Part shown: positions 53,858 through 64,000 of the stretch, piece by piece | How the letters are laid out: every line of letters begins with the position of its first letter | Numbering within the stretch: the stretch's first letter is position 1 | Assembly (NCBI RefSeq): GCF_003945595.2 | Contig: NW_024104771.1 | Location: forward strand, 152,156-216,155 | Origin: Pipra filicauda | Lineage: Eukaryota; Chordata; Aves; Passeriformes; Pipridae | Direction: 5' to 3' | DNA: 64,000 nucleotides | The notes under the pieces: generated by a model | What the model saw: only the letters and a program-made list of their open reading frames with translations | Told to the model about the DNA's origin: nothing | The model's database searches: none | Made by a program: the position numbers and the translations under genes

Positions 53858-55242
53858 AAAAAAAAATAGAAAGGAGAGGGGGAGGAGGGAGGAAGGGAAA
53901 AAGTGAGGAGTTTGTTGGATAATAACCCCGGCCCGCCTCGCCCAAACGTAGCAGGCCTGTAAAAAAAAAGCTTTACGGGCCCGAGAAATCGGATCCAGGA
54001 CCATTAGCGAGGGGGTACAGCCGGAGGATTTGATCTCCCCCGGGCTCCGGGGGGGAATGCGGGCAGGAATGCGGAGGGAATGTCTCCCTCTCCCTCCTCC
54101 GCCGAGCAAATCAGGGCCCAGTTTCACTTTTCTTCCAAACCAGTGGCTTTGTAACCGGTTCTTCGGGCTGGTTCTGATGTGATTTTCCACCCCGCTTTTG
54201 GCATCAAAGCCTGAAGCCCCCTCTGGTTTGGAAACCTGAAGCAAATCAAAGCTGGTTTGGGGGTTTTTTGTTTATTTTTTCCCTTTTTTCTTTTCTTTTC
54301 TTTTATTTTATTTTCTTTTTTTTTTTTAATTATTTTTTTTAGCGCGTTTTCGTTTTCCTCCTCCTCCTTCCCAACAGAAAAAACACTCGCGGCCCGCTCG
54401 GGGAGTTCTAGTTCGTTTTGTTTTTTTGGTTTTTTTTTTTCCCCTCCAAAAATCCGCTCCCAGAAAACAAACAAATAAAAAAAAAACCCTGAAAAAAAAA
54501 ATATAAAATCCCTTCTCGGCGCCTTTTGCTGGAAAAGGGAGAGGGAGGCCGAGGAGAACGAGCGCAGGGTTTTAAAGAAAACCTTCGCACACGCGGCACG
54601 TTCGGATTTATTTATTTCTTTCTTTACTTATTTTTTTTTTTTAATTCCATCAGCGCGTTAACAAAAAAGCAAAAATTAGATAAAAAAAAAGAGGGATATT
54701 TGATATTTCGAAGGCCGAGTGTTTTATATCTACGAGGCGCTGTTTTTCTTGGAGATGGCGAATTGTTGCTAAAAGCGATGTTTGTTTTACTTGGGTTTTT
54801 AGCGGGTTTTGCTGTTGTTGCTGTTGGGGTTTTTTTTTGGTTAAATGCGCTTTTTTTTGTTGGCTTCGCCCCCTCCCGCGGGTGCAAAAGCGGGGGGGGG
54901 CCTCGCCCCTAAAATATTCAGGTTTTAGAGCCGTTCCCCCCCAAATAACCCCCCAAAAAGCTGATTTCAGGGGGATTTGTCCCCCGCAGGATTCCCGCAC
55001 ACGGGGGGGGTTTCCCCGCGTGTCCCCCGAACCCCCCCGGGGCAGAATTCCCGTTTTTCCATGGAATTGCGGAGCCTGGAGCCGCCAGCGTTCTCTCTCC
55101 GCCCCCCATTCCCCCAAATCCGGAGCGGGTTAAAAATGTATTTTCTAGGAAAAAAAAAACAACAAATAAATAAAATTTCAAATAATCTGCGGGGGGGGGT
55201 CGGAGCGAGAAAAAAACCCCGAGAGCCGCGCTGGGAATTTAT

Positions 55243-55795
55243 GCTAATATATATATATTCATATATATATATATATATAAAATATATATATATATATTCA
55301 TATATATATATATATATAAAATATATATATATTCATATATATATAAACATACATATAAAAATATATATTCATATATATAAACATATATATATGAATATAT
55401 AAAAATATATATATATTAATTAAAATATATATATTAATATATATGTATATATATTTATATATATGTTCATATATATGTATATATATATTTTTATATATTC
55501 AAATATATGTAAAAATATATATATGAATATATTCATCTATATGTTCATATAGATGAATATATATTTTTATATTTTTATATATAAATATATATATAAAGAT
55601 ATATATTCATATATAAAAATATATATTCATATATATGAACATATATGAATGTATATAAATATATATAAATATATATAAAAATACATGTAAAATATATATA
55701 TGAATATATATTCATATATATTCACATATATATGAATGTATATAAATATATATAATTATATATATAAAAATATAAATATATATATATATATATAC
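55243..55795 (+). repeat. AT satellite of about 550 bases
   Basis: Almost pure TA/ATAT sequence with regular TTCATATATAT and GAATATA interruptions, so it is a compound (TA)n/(ATTCATAT) array. Self-complementary throughout, so it can form cruciforms. Confidence 0.97.
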
Positions 55796-55799
55796 AACC

Positions 55800-56925
55800 A
55801 GCAACCCCCAGACTCCGCAGCTCCCTCCATCTGCCACGGGCAGGAAAAACCCCTCGAAAAAAGAATAAAAACAACTCAGGAATATTTTTTTAAGGGATAA
55901 AAATCACCTCGGAAAGTTGCTTTTGCAACCCCCGCGAGTGCAGCTCCCCGGCTATTTATCTCTGTGTATATTTGTACTTTGGGGTGCCTAAAAAACACCC
56001 CATTTTTAACCCACGATTTGCGGGCGGGGGGGGGGAGATTTTTTGTTCTTCTTTTCCCCCCCTGGCCCGCGGGCGTGGAGGTGTAAATATCTGTGAATAA
56101 AATACGAAATACCTCAAAACTTTTCTACGCAAAAAAAAAAACAAAAACCCACACACCCCCCCCTCGAGCGGCAAAAAAATAATCGTAATTCTAATAATAA
56201 TAATTCTAATATTAATCCTAATAATCCTCCCGTTTTTTAAGACGTTTAAAGAAATTAAGCAATTAAAAATAAATATATATATATATATATATTCAGATAA
56301 GGGACCGGAGAGGGGGGTGGTGCCGCATCCAAAGTAAATGGAATTAAACCGAAAATAAATGAAAATAAAAAAGGAAATCGCCATCTCTCGGCTGAAATAA
56401 CCTGGTTTGGAGTTTAAAAAGTGGCCAAATCCAAGCGGGAGTTGGTTGGGACACGTTGAGTTGGGAGGAGGGAGCGGGTCAGAGCCACGAACTGCTCCGG
56501 TTTGGGGTGAAAAATCAACTCCAGCGCAGCAGAAAGGACGTAAAAGCACCTTTAGAGGGCCTTAATGACGTCGCTCTGTTTCCAAACGGGTGCAAAAGAG
56601 GCAAAAAAAAAAAAAAATAAAATCGGATTTTTTTTTTTCATTTTTTTTTCGTTTTTTTTTTTTTTTCCGGGTAGGAGAAAACCGAAAGTGTCTCGGAAAA
56701 AAATTAATTTTAAAAAAAAAAACAAAAACAAAAACAAGAAAACTTTTATAAAAGGGCGCTGCTTTTTAAAAACGCAGCCGGCTTTAGACTCAGGAAAAAA
56801 AAAACAAAAAAATCTCTCAGCTTGGGTCCGGTGTTTGGTGCTTTGTAAACACGGTTTGAAGGGTTTCTTTCGGGGCTGGAGGGGCCTTTCAGGGAACCTT
56901 TTTTTTTTTGCTTTCTCTTTGCGTG
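55800..56925. other. AT-rich unique sequence between arrays
   Basis: Unique DNA with many A and T runs (56601-56660, 56710-56740). Shadow frames in it are Lys/Phe-rich by composition. No gene or transposon recognised. Confidence 0.65.
56268..56294 (+). repeat. (TA)n microsatellite
   Basis: About 11 TA units within unique AT-rich sequence at 55,800-56,900. Confidence 0.92.
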
Positions 56926-56929
56926 GCTG

Positions 56930-57597
56930 GATTAAAAAAATTCTCATCCCCTTGGACTGAAAAACGAAAAAAAATCTCATCTTTCTAGATTAAAAAAATT
57001 CTCATCCCCTCTGGACTACTAAAAAAAAAAAAAATGTAATCCCTCTGGATTAGAAATTCTCATCTCTCTGGACTGAAAAAAGAAAATTCCCATCCCTCCG
57101 GACTGCTAAAAAAAAATCTCATCCCTCTGGATTAAAATTTTCCATCCCTTTGGACTTAAAAAAGAAAAATTTCATCCCTCTGGATTAAAAATTCCCATCC
57201 CTCTGGACTACTAAAAAAAAATCTATTCCCTCTGGATTAAAAATTCCCATCCCTCTGGACTACCAAAAAAACCCCCCTCATCCCTCTGGATTAGAAATTC
57301 CCATCCCTCTGGACTAAAAAAAGAAAAATCTCATCCCTCTGGATTAAAAATTCCCATCCCTCTGGACTACAAAAAAAAATTCCCATCCCTCTGGACTACT
57401 AAAAAAAAAAATCTCGATTCCCTCTGGATTAAAATTTCCCATCCCTCTGGACTAAAAAAGGAAAATTCCCATCCCTCCGGATTAAAAATTCCCATCCCTC
57501 CGGATTAAAAATTCCCATCCCTCTGGATTAAAAATTCCCATCCCTCCGGATTAAAAATTCCCATCCCTCCGGATTAAAAATTCCCATCCCTCTGCGG
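56930..57597 (+). repeat. Minisatellite of about 22 units, CCCATCCCTCTGGATTAAAAA type
   Basis: Units of 25-40 bases: (T)CCCATCCCTCTGGA followed by TTAAAAATT or CTACTAAAAAAAAATC. The two unit types alternate in part. The last five copies (57471-57597) are nearly identical 30-base units, suggesting recent growth at the right end. Confidence 0.97.
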
Positions 57598-57599
57598 GT

Positions 57600-58735
57600 C
57601 TCCAAACGTTCACTCCCTGGGCGCTTCCTTGCCGGAATTCCCGCTCCAGGGCCGCTTCTGGCCCCGGGATAATGAATTCCCGGGGGGGCCGGGGATGGGG
57701 AGAGGGAAGATTTTCCCCCAGGGTTGCCTTTCCCTTGGCCTAAAACTCGCGTTTAAAAACAACCCCCCGGGGGGAGAGGGAAAGAGCTTTTTCCCAGCTC
57801 TTTTTTTTTTTTTTTTCCAGCTTTTTTTTTTTTTTTTTTGGTTTTGTTTGGGTGTTTTGGGTTATTTTTTTGTTTTGTTTTGTTTTCTCTTGAAATCCCC
57901 CCCGTCCCTTTATTTATTTATTATGGGTTCGTTCGTTACCTGCCGACGAAAAGTGTTTCGTTTCCTGCGTGCAATATGGAATTCCGGGCTGAGAAATAAA
58001 TCCCTTTTTTTTCTTGTTATTCTTATATGTTTTTTTTTTTTTTTTTGGGACAAACCGGCTGATTTTCGACCTTTTTTTTTTGGGTGGGTGGGTGGGGGGG
58101 GGAGGCGTGGGGGCTGTTTTTGGGGTGTCTGGGGGGGTTGTGTGTGCACCCAGGACGTGTGTGTGCACCCGGGGGGGTGGATTCTTTCCGGAATTCCCAC
58201 GATTCCCATGATTCCCATGATTTGGGAAGTGGGTTCCCGCCCTCACACCCCTCCACAAACCTTTAGGTTCCCAAATCCCCCCATATTTTGGGTCTCTGTC
58301 CCCCCCGTGTCCAACAGCCCCACGCGTGTCCTTCACATGTGGGAGCGTGTCTGTCCCCTGCGAGGCTTTCCAGGGATGATTTTTCCCAAAAAAAGCAGCA
58401 TTTTCCCTCTTTTTAATCATTTTAATCAACCCCTCCTTCCCCAAAAAAAGTTGGGAGGCTCCCCAGGGATGCTCCCCAAACACGTGTCCCTATTTCCAGG
58501 GCCTCGGGGGCCTGGAAATTCCCTTCTGGAATCAGAGGGGGAAAAAAAAAACCCCTCTGGAATCAGGTTTTTAAACCTCTTCCCAAGGAAAAGGCAGCCA
58601 AAGGTTGGAATATCCCGCGGGATCCAAACACAAATCCCAGCGTGGGGCAGGAAAAGGGACCCAAAGTGGGGCTTTTTTTGTGTGATGGGATGAAAAGAGG
58701 CCTGAAATCCGGGATTTGGGAGCCGAGCGGGGAAG
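57600..58735. other. Unique and T-rich sequence between arrays
   Basis: T runs at 57801-57840 and around 58027-58090, G-rich sequence at 58080-58140, and a TTCCCACGATTCCCATGATTCC triplicate-like stretch near 58193-58220. The 354-codon plus frame here has no family similarity. Confidence 0.6.
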
Positions 58736-58739
58736 GTTG

Positions 58740-59393
58740 GGATTCTGAGCCGGGATTCTGACCCGGGATCCTGACCCGGGATCCTGACCCAGGATTCTGA
58801 CCCGGGATCCTGACCTGGAATTCTGACCTGGGATTCTGACCTGGAATTCTGCCCCGGGATCCTGACCTGGAATTCTGCCCCGGGATTCTGACCCGGGATT
58901 CTGACCCCGGATTCTGACCCAGGATCCTGACCCGGGATTCTGACCTGGGATTCTGACCTGGGATCCTGACCCGGGATTCTGACCCGGAATTCTGACCCAG
59001 GATCCTGACCCGGGATTCTGCCCCGGGATTCTGACCCGGGATTCTGACCCGGGATCCTGACCCGGGATTCTGACCTGGGATCCTGACCTGGGATCCTGAC
59101 CCAGGATTCTGCCCCAGGATTCTGCCCCGGGATTCTGCCCCGGGATTCTGACCTGGAATCCTGACCCAGGATCCTGACCTGGGATTCTGCCCTGGGATTC
59201 TGACCCAGGATTCTGCCCCGGGATCCTGACCTGGGATTCTGCCCTGGGATTCTGACCTGGAATTCTGACCCTGGATTCTGACCCAGAATTCTGACCCGGG
59301 ATCCTGACCCGGGATCCTGACCTGGAATTCTGCCCCGGGATTCTGACCCAGAATTCTGACCTGGGATCCTGACCCCGGATTCTGACCCGGGAA
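58740..59393 (+). repeat. 13-base minisatellite, ATTCTGACCCGGG type, about 50 units
   Basis: Regular 13-base units with C/T and A/G variants (CCTGACCTGGGAT, TTCTGCCCCGGGA). Because 13 is not a multiple of 3, all frames cycle, giving long false frames of the RIPGQNPGSES type on the minus strand. Confidence 0.98.
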
Positions 59394-59427
59394 GTGCTTC
59401 CCTGGCTCTTTCACGGCCAGAAAGATT

Positions 59428-59434
<7 letters not shown>

Positions 59435-59458
<24 letters not shown>

Positions 59459-59460
59459 CC
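59435..59460 (+). repeat. (CT)n microsatellite
   Basis: About 12 CT units immediately after the 13-base array. Confidence 0.9.
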
Positions 59461-59833
59461 CAAACCGGGAAAAAATGGGAAGAGGGAGGAAAGGCAGCCC
59501 CGGCGAGGAGCTCGTTAATGGTGATTAATAACTCGGTATCATTTGATTGCCGCAAAATCAGGTGGTGACCCCTCACTTGTGCAGGAGGCCAGGGAAAAAA
59601 AAACCAGGAAAAATCCTCCAAAAACCCACAAAAAATCCTGGAAAAATCACTGAACCCCAAAATCCCACCAGAACGCAGGGCTTGGAATCTCTTCGCAGCT
59701 TTTATTTTCCCCTCCCTCGTTTTAGCAAGGAGGAAAAAGATCCGAGGCAAAAATGAGCCCTGTTTTAAAAATATTTATAATTTCGAGAGGAAAAGCCCCG
59801 GATCACCCTGGGAAGGAATCAGTGACCTCAGTC

Positions 59834-59881
<48 letters not shown>

Positions 59882-60235
59882 TATTATTATTATTACCAGC
59901 AATATTGATGCTGTTATTTTGTTATATTATCATTAATTATCCCGATCTTTTAAAGAAGGTAATTGAATTATTTGCAGGGACCAGCGTGGGACCCCCCCCC
60001 CCCAAACCTGTAGATTTGCTGGTTCCTGCCCCAAAATTCCAGCTGGGAAAGGGGGGGAAAAAAAACCCCAAAACTCTGGAGTTTGGCTGGAGGTGCAGGG
60101 AAGGGGCTGCATTTATTTAGTTTAGTGTCAGGGTGTTAATGATAAATTAGGGAGCAGGGGAGGAGTCGGGAAAACACCAAGAGGGGAGAAAAAAAAGCAG
60201 CGAAACCCCCCGGGAGGGCTGGGGGAGGGAAGGAG
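59461..60235. other. Unique sequence with (TTA)n
   Basis: Mostly unique DNA; the TTA triplet repeat at 59835-59896 is listed separately. No gene recognised. Confidence 0.65.
59835..59896 (+). repeat. (TTA)n microsatellite
   Basis: About 20 TTA triplets with one interruption (ACTATT). Confidence 0.96.
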
Positions 60236-60372
60236 CTGGGGGGGATCGGGGAGGGGGATCGGGGAGGGGGATCGGGGAGGGGGATCGGGAGGGGGATCGG
60301 GGAGGGGGATCGGGGAGGGGGATCGGGAAGGGGGATGGGAGGGGGAATCGGGGAGGGGGAATGGGGGAGGAG
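60236..60372 (+). repeat. 14-base minisatellite, GGGGATCGGGGAGG type
   Basis: About nine G-rich units; G-runs of four or five recur every ~7 bases, compatible with G-quadruplexes. Confidence 0.96.
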
Positions 60373-60520
60373 GGATTAAGTGTCACTAAAGGCCTTTCAT
60401 TTGCCGTGTTTCCGTGTGGGCAGGGGAGGGAAGGGACAAGGGGTTATTGTGAGCTGGTAGGCGCTTCTGACTCCCCTGTTATCGATATCGGCCCTGGGAA
60501 AGGGGGGGAAAGGGGGTAAG

Positions 60521-61065
60521 GGAGAAAAGGGGAAAAAGAGAAGAGGGGGAAAAAGAGAAGAGGGGAAAAAAAGAGAAAAGGGAAAAAAAGAGAAGAGGGA
60601 AAAAAAAGAGAAAAGGGAAAAAAAAGAGAAAAGGGAAAAAAAGAGAAAAGGGGGAAAAAGAGAAAAGGGAAAAAAAAGAGAAAAGGGAAAAAAAAGAGAA
60701 AAGGGAAAAGAAAGAGAAAAGGGAAAAAAAGAGAAAAGGGAAAAAAAAGAGAAAAGGGGGAAAAAGAGAAAAGGGGAAAAAAGAGAAAAGGGGGAAAAAG
60801 AGAAAAGGGGAAAAAAGAGAAAAGGGGGAAAAAAGAGAAAAGGGGGGAAAAAGAGAAAAGGGGGAAAAAGAGGAGAATAAGGAAAAGAAGGAAGAAAAGG
60901 GGGAAAAGAGGGAAAAGGGAAAAAAGAAAAGGGGAAAAAAGGAAAAAAGGAAGAAAGGGAAAAAAAGAAAAAGGGGGAAAAGGGAAAAGAAGAAAAAAGG
61001 GGAAAAAAGAAAAAGGGGGGAAAGGGGAAAAAGAAAAAAGAAAAAAGGAAGAAAGGGAAAAAGGG
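60521..61065 (+). repeat. Polypurine array of about 540 bases, GAAAAGGGGAAAAAAGA type
   Basis: Units of 15-18 bases containing AGAGAAAAGGG and a run of A. The plus strand is practically free of pyrimidines for over 500 bases, with mirror symmetry suited to triplex (H-DNA). The Phe-rich minus-strand frames over it are artefacts. Confidence 0.97.
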
Positions 61066-61845
61066 AAAAGTGAAAAAGCGAAACAATGAAAAAATTGTGG
61101 ACCCGATCACAAATGAAAAAAGGTGAAAAAAATGAAAAATGGGTGAAAATGAAAAATGAAAAAAGGGAAAAAATAGAAATGAAAACAGTGTGAAAAAAGA
61201 AAAAGGGCAACGGTTAAAATCATGAAAAAAGTAAGATTTAAACCAATCCAGCAGTAGGCACCGGTTCCATGGGTCCAAAAGTAAAACTACAGAAAAAAAA
61301 AAAGTCACCATGTAACCTTGGTTGAACCGTTTGAAACTCTATTACCACCCAGTCTATCCGCAGCCTTGCCAATCCCATGGTTTTTGTTTTTTCCAAAAAA
61401 AAAAAAAAAGAATTTCTTCTCCGAGCTTCCTGGAAGGTGGGAGCTGCCCCCCAACCCCCTCAGCCATCCCACAGAGCCTTTGGAGGATCCTTCAGCTGTT
61501 CCAGAGAAATCTCCGGGCTCAATAGGTGGAGTTTGGGCTTTTAGCAATTGAAAGGAATTCCCCTAAATGAGGCCATATGGGAAACTCGGCTCATCCTCCT
61601 CCTCCCTCCCCCCAAAAAAAAACCGGGACGGGGTTGGTTTGTCCGTCCTTTGGCACGGAAAGGAGGGGCCGGGGCTGCGGGAAGGGGGAGAGTTCCCAAA
61701 ATTCCGGGTGATCCCCGGGGGATTCCTCCCCTCCGGGGGTTTCTCCCCTCCGGGGCTGCTCCACGGGAGGGGTTTGGGGGTCCCAGAAGATGGGGGGGGT
61801 CACTCACGGCCTGACCGGGGCAGTGTTTGCTCCCTGACCCCTTTC
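61066..61845. other. Unique sequence between arrays
   Basis: Mixed sequence with an A-run (61396-61411) and CpG-rich DNA at 61600-61800. No gene recognised. Confidence 0.6.
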
Positions 61846-62750
61846 CCCCCCACTGCCCTCCAGTTGTCCCTTTCCCCCCATTTCATCCCAGTTCTACATT
61901 TTTATCCCCCCCATTTGCCCCCAATTTTCCCTTTCCCCCCCATTTCCTTCCAATCGCCCCTTTCCCCCCATTTCATCCCAATTCCATGTTTTCATCCCCC
62001 CATTTGCCCCCAGTTGTCCCTTTCTGCCCCATTTCCTTCCAGTTGCCCTTTCCCCCCCCATTTCATCCCAGTTCTACATTTTTATCCTCCCATTTGCCCC
62101 GAATTTTCCTTTTTTCCCCTATTTCCCTCCAATTGCCCCTTTTCCTCCCATTTCATCCCGATTCCACGTTTTTATCCCTCCATTTGCCCCCAGTTGTCCC
62201 TTTCTTCCCATTTCATCCCAGTTCTACATTTTTATCCCCCCATTTGCCCGAATTTGCCCTTTCTCCCCCATTTCCCTCCAACTGCCCCTTTCCTCCATCT
62301 CACCCCATTTTCCCTCTTTCCCACCCATTTCCCTCCAATTGCCCTTTTCCTCCCATTTCATCCCAGTTTTACGTTTTTACCCCCCCATCGCCCTCCAACT
62401 GCCCCTTTCCTCCCTTTTCATCCCAATTCCACGTTTTTATCTCTCCATTTACCCCCAGTTGTCCCTTTTCCCCATTTCACCCCAGTTCCATATTTTTATC
62501 CCCCCATTTGCCCCCAGTTGCCCCTTTTCCCCCCATTTCATCTCGATTCCACCTTTTTATCCCCCCAGTTGCCCCTTTTCCCCCCATTTCATCTCGATTC
62601 CACCTTTTTATCCCCCCAGTTGCCCCTTTTCCCCCCATTTTCCTCCAGTTCTACATTTTTATCCCCCCAATTGTCCCTTTCTCCCCCATTTCCCTCCAAC
62701 TGCCCCTTTCCCCCCCGTCTCACCCCATTTTCCCTCTTTCCCCAGAAGGA
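61846..62750 (+). repeat. Pyrimidine-rich compound minisatellite, about 0.9 kb
   Basis: Alternating unit types CCCCATTTCATCCCAGTTCT...TTTTTATCCCCC, CATTTGCCCCCAGTTGTCCC and CATTTCCCTCCAATTGCCCC, which combine into higher-order units of roughly 60-115 bases. The plus strand is strongly pyrimidine-biased. The 406- and 334-codon frames over it are repeat artefacts. Confidence 0.96.
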
Positions 62751-64000
62751 TCCAACCCCATTCGCACTCAGGGGCTCTTCACCCTAAATCCCATTTTCCC
62801 CTGGAGTTTTCCTGGGTTCCTCCAGCCCTGACTCAGCTGGAAATCACCGCATCCCCCCGGGGCGGCTGCTCCTAATTACCCGCTCGTTACAGAGGTTGAA
62901 TCCTCCCAAATTACCGAAGGTCTCGGGATCTCGTGTGCCGGGGGCATCCATCGGGATGGGCTCCAAAATCCCTCCTCCCCACGCAGCGCCTGGATCTGGA
63001 ATGTCCGGACCACGTTTCACCATCGGTGGTTTCTCACACGACGGGAAAAACTCTCATGGAATCGCAGGAAAAGTCGAAATTGGGGGTTATTTTCAAGCTG
63101 TTCTTTTAATGTCTCATCAGAGGTGATTTTTTTAGGGGGAGAAACAAGAGGGAAACGACACAAACGCTGCTGTTGGATTTATAATTTCACGTTCTTAGCT
63201 CTAATTATTTTTATATCATCCTGTTGGCAGATGTTGGAGATGCTTTCCCTGGTGCTGCATAACAAAAAAACATCAGTTTGGGGAGTGGGGGAGAGAAGGG
63301 GAACCCAAAAACCTCTGAGAGCAGGAATTTGGGAGCGGGAATCTCGGATGGAGCATTTGTGGGATCAGCTCGTTCCCTGAGAGGGACTCTGGGAGATGCC
63401 GGGGGCACATCCCCCCTCCAGGACACAGGCAGGGATGTGGGACGCTGCCATTCCCCCTTCCCAGAGCTGCTGCCAGGCTGGAAAATCCCAAATCGGGGGG
63501 GTTTTCCTGGGAAACGGGGTCCCTGTGAGTTGTGGGTGACAGGGATTTGGGTCCCCCCTGCTGCAGTTTTCCCTGTTTGGGGAATGTCCCATCGGTTCCC
63601 AACTGGAGAAACACAGAAATACATGGAATGAATAAAGTCTGAGGGGGCAGGGAGGGCCAGGAGGAAATTTGGGGGATGAGCTGGGGCTGTTCCCGCCCCA
63701 TTCCATGTCCTTGATGCCTGCAGGACCACTGGATCCTTCCTTCCCCCTCTTCCCCTTTCTCCCTTTTCCTTTCCCTTCCCCTTTTCTGTTTTCCCTTTTT
63801 CCTCTTTTCCCTTTCCCCCTCTCTCTTTTCCCTTTCCCACACCCTACACTCGTTTTCCAATCCTGTAATTCCAGGAGAGATCCCCCTCTGCCCGTGTTCT
63901 CTGCTTCCCACCGTCTCCATTATTAACCCTGACAGCTCCTACAATTCTAATCAATTATAATGATAATTCCAGCACTTCCTCCTGCAAGAAAAGCCCCGGC
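62751..64000. other. Right flank, no gene recognised
   Basis: Unique sequence with a C/T-rich tract (63740-63840, CCCTTTTCC type). Shadow frames are short and dissimilar to known families. Confidence 0.6.

Larger units (their letters stand above)
52900..55240. other. 3' flank of the EPOP-type gene
   Basis: Probable 3' UTR followed by intergenic DNA. It holds CCCGGGGGTGT tandem units (52985-53030), long T and A runs (53728-53750, 53780-53812, 53854-53868, 54250-54345) and AT/T-rich sequence. No gene recognised. Confidence 0.65.

Noticed and set aside
58426..59750. Minus-strand frames of 345 and 395 codons
   Set aside because: Artefact of the 13-base array, which cycles through all frames without a stop.
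60397..61311. Phe-rich 304- and 243-codon minus-strand frames
   Set aside because: Translation of the polypurine array; no membrane-protein pattern other than low complexity.
61567..62831. 406- and 334-codon plus-strand frames
   Set aside because: Translation of the pyrimidine compound minisatellite.

Overview
The window is vertebrate nuclear DNA and almost certainly from a bird. There are at least 14 CR1 LINE fragments of the avian type, several ending in the ATTCTATG-like 3' tail. The genes are compact and GC-rich with CpG islands, and minisatellites are abundant, which suits a microchromosome. The species cannot be fixed from the sequence.

Layout. (1) About 1-30,700, minus strand: the first eleven coding exons of MLLT6 (AF17). 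The exons join in phase to give the N-terminal 573 residues; the 3' half of the gene lies beyond base 1. The exons encode the PHD / zinc-knuckle / extended-PHD reader module, then basic and serine-rich segments with an AT-hook-like motif. Introns carry CR1 fragments and private tandem repeats. One array beside exon 5 is made of about 20 copies of the exon's own end plus its 5' splice site. (2) About 30,650-50,000: intergenic DNA with the MLLT6 CpG-island promoter at its left end, two further CpG-rich blocks (about 39.0-41.0 and 46.0-48.4 kb) without a recognisable gene, and several AT-rich, motif-dense blocks that look like non-coding regulatory candidates. (3) About 49,800-53,850, plus strand: a single-exon gene of 696 residues. 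It has a SKI/DACH domain at its N-terminus and an EPOP-type C-terminus, in the position that EPOP holds next to MLLT6 in mammals. (4) About 53,400-64,000: no gene recognised; at least seven different tandem arrays lie one after another.

How the genes relate. MLLT6 is a DOT1L-associated histone reader, and EPOP links PRC2 to Elongin BC. They are transcribed divergently from starts about 20 kb apart. The same arrangement is known for the paralogous pair MLLT10/SKIDA1, so the window shows one copy of an old duplicated chromatin-regulator pair. The main biological points are that this EPOP orthologue keeps the SKI/DACH domain that mammalian EPOP lacks, and that a splice donor of MLLT6 has been amplified into a minisatellite.
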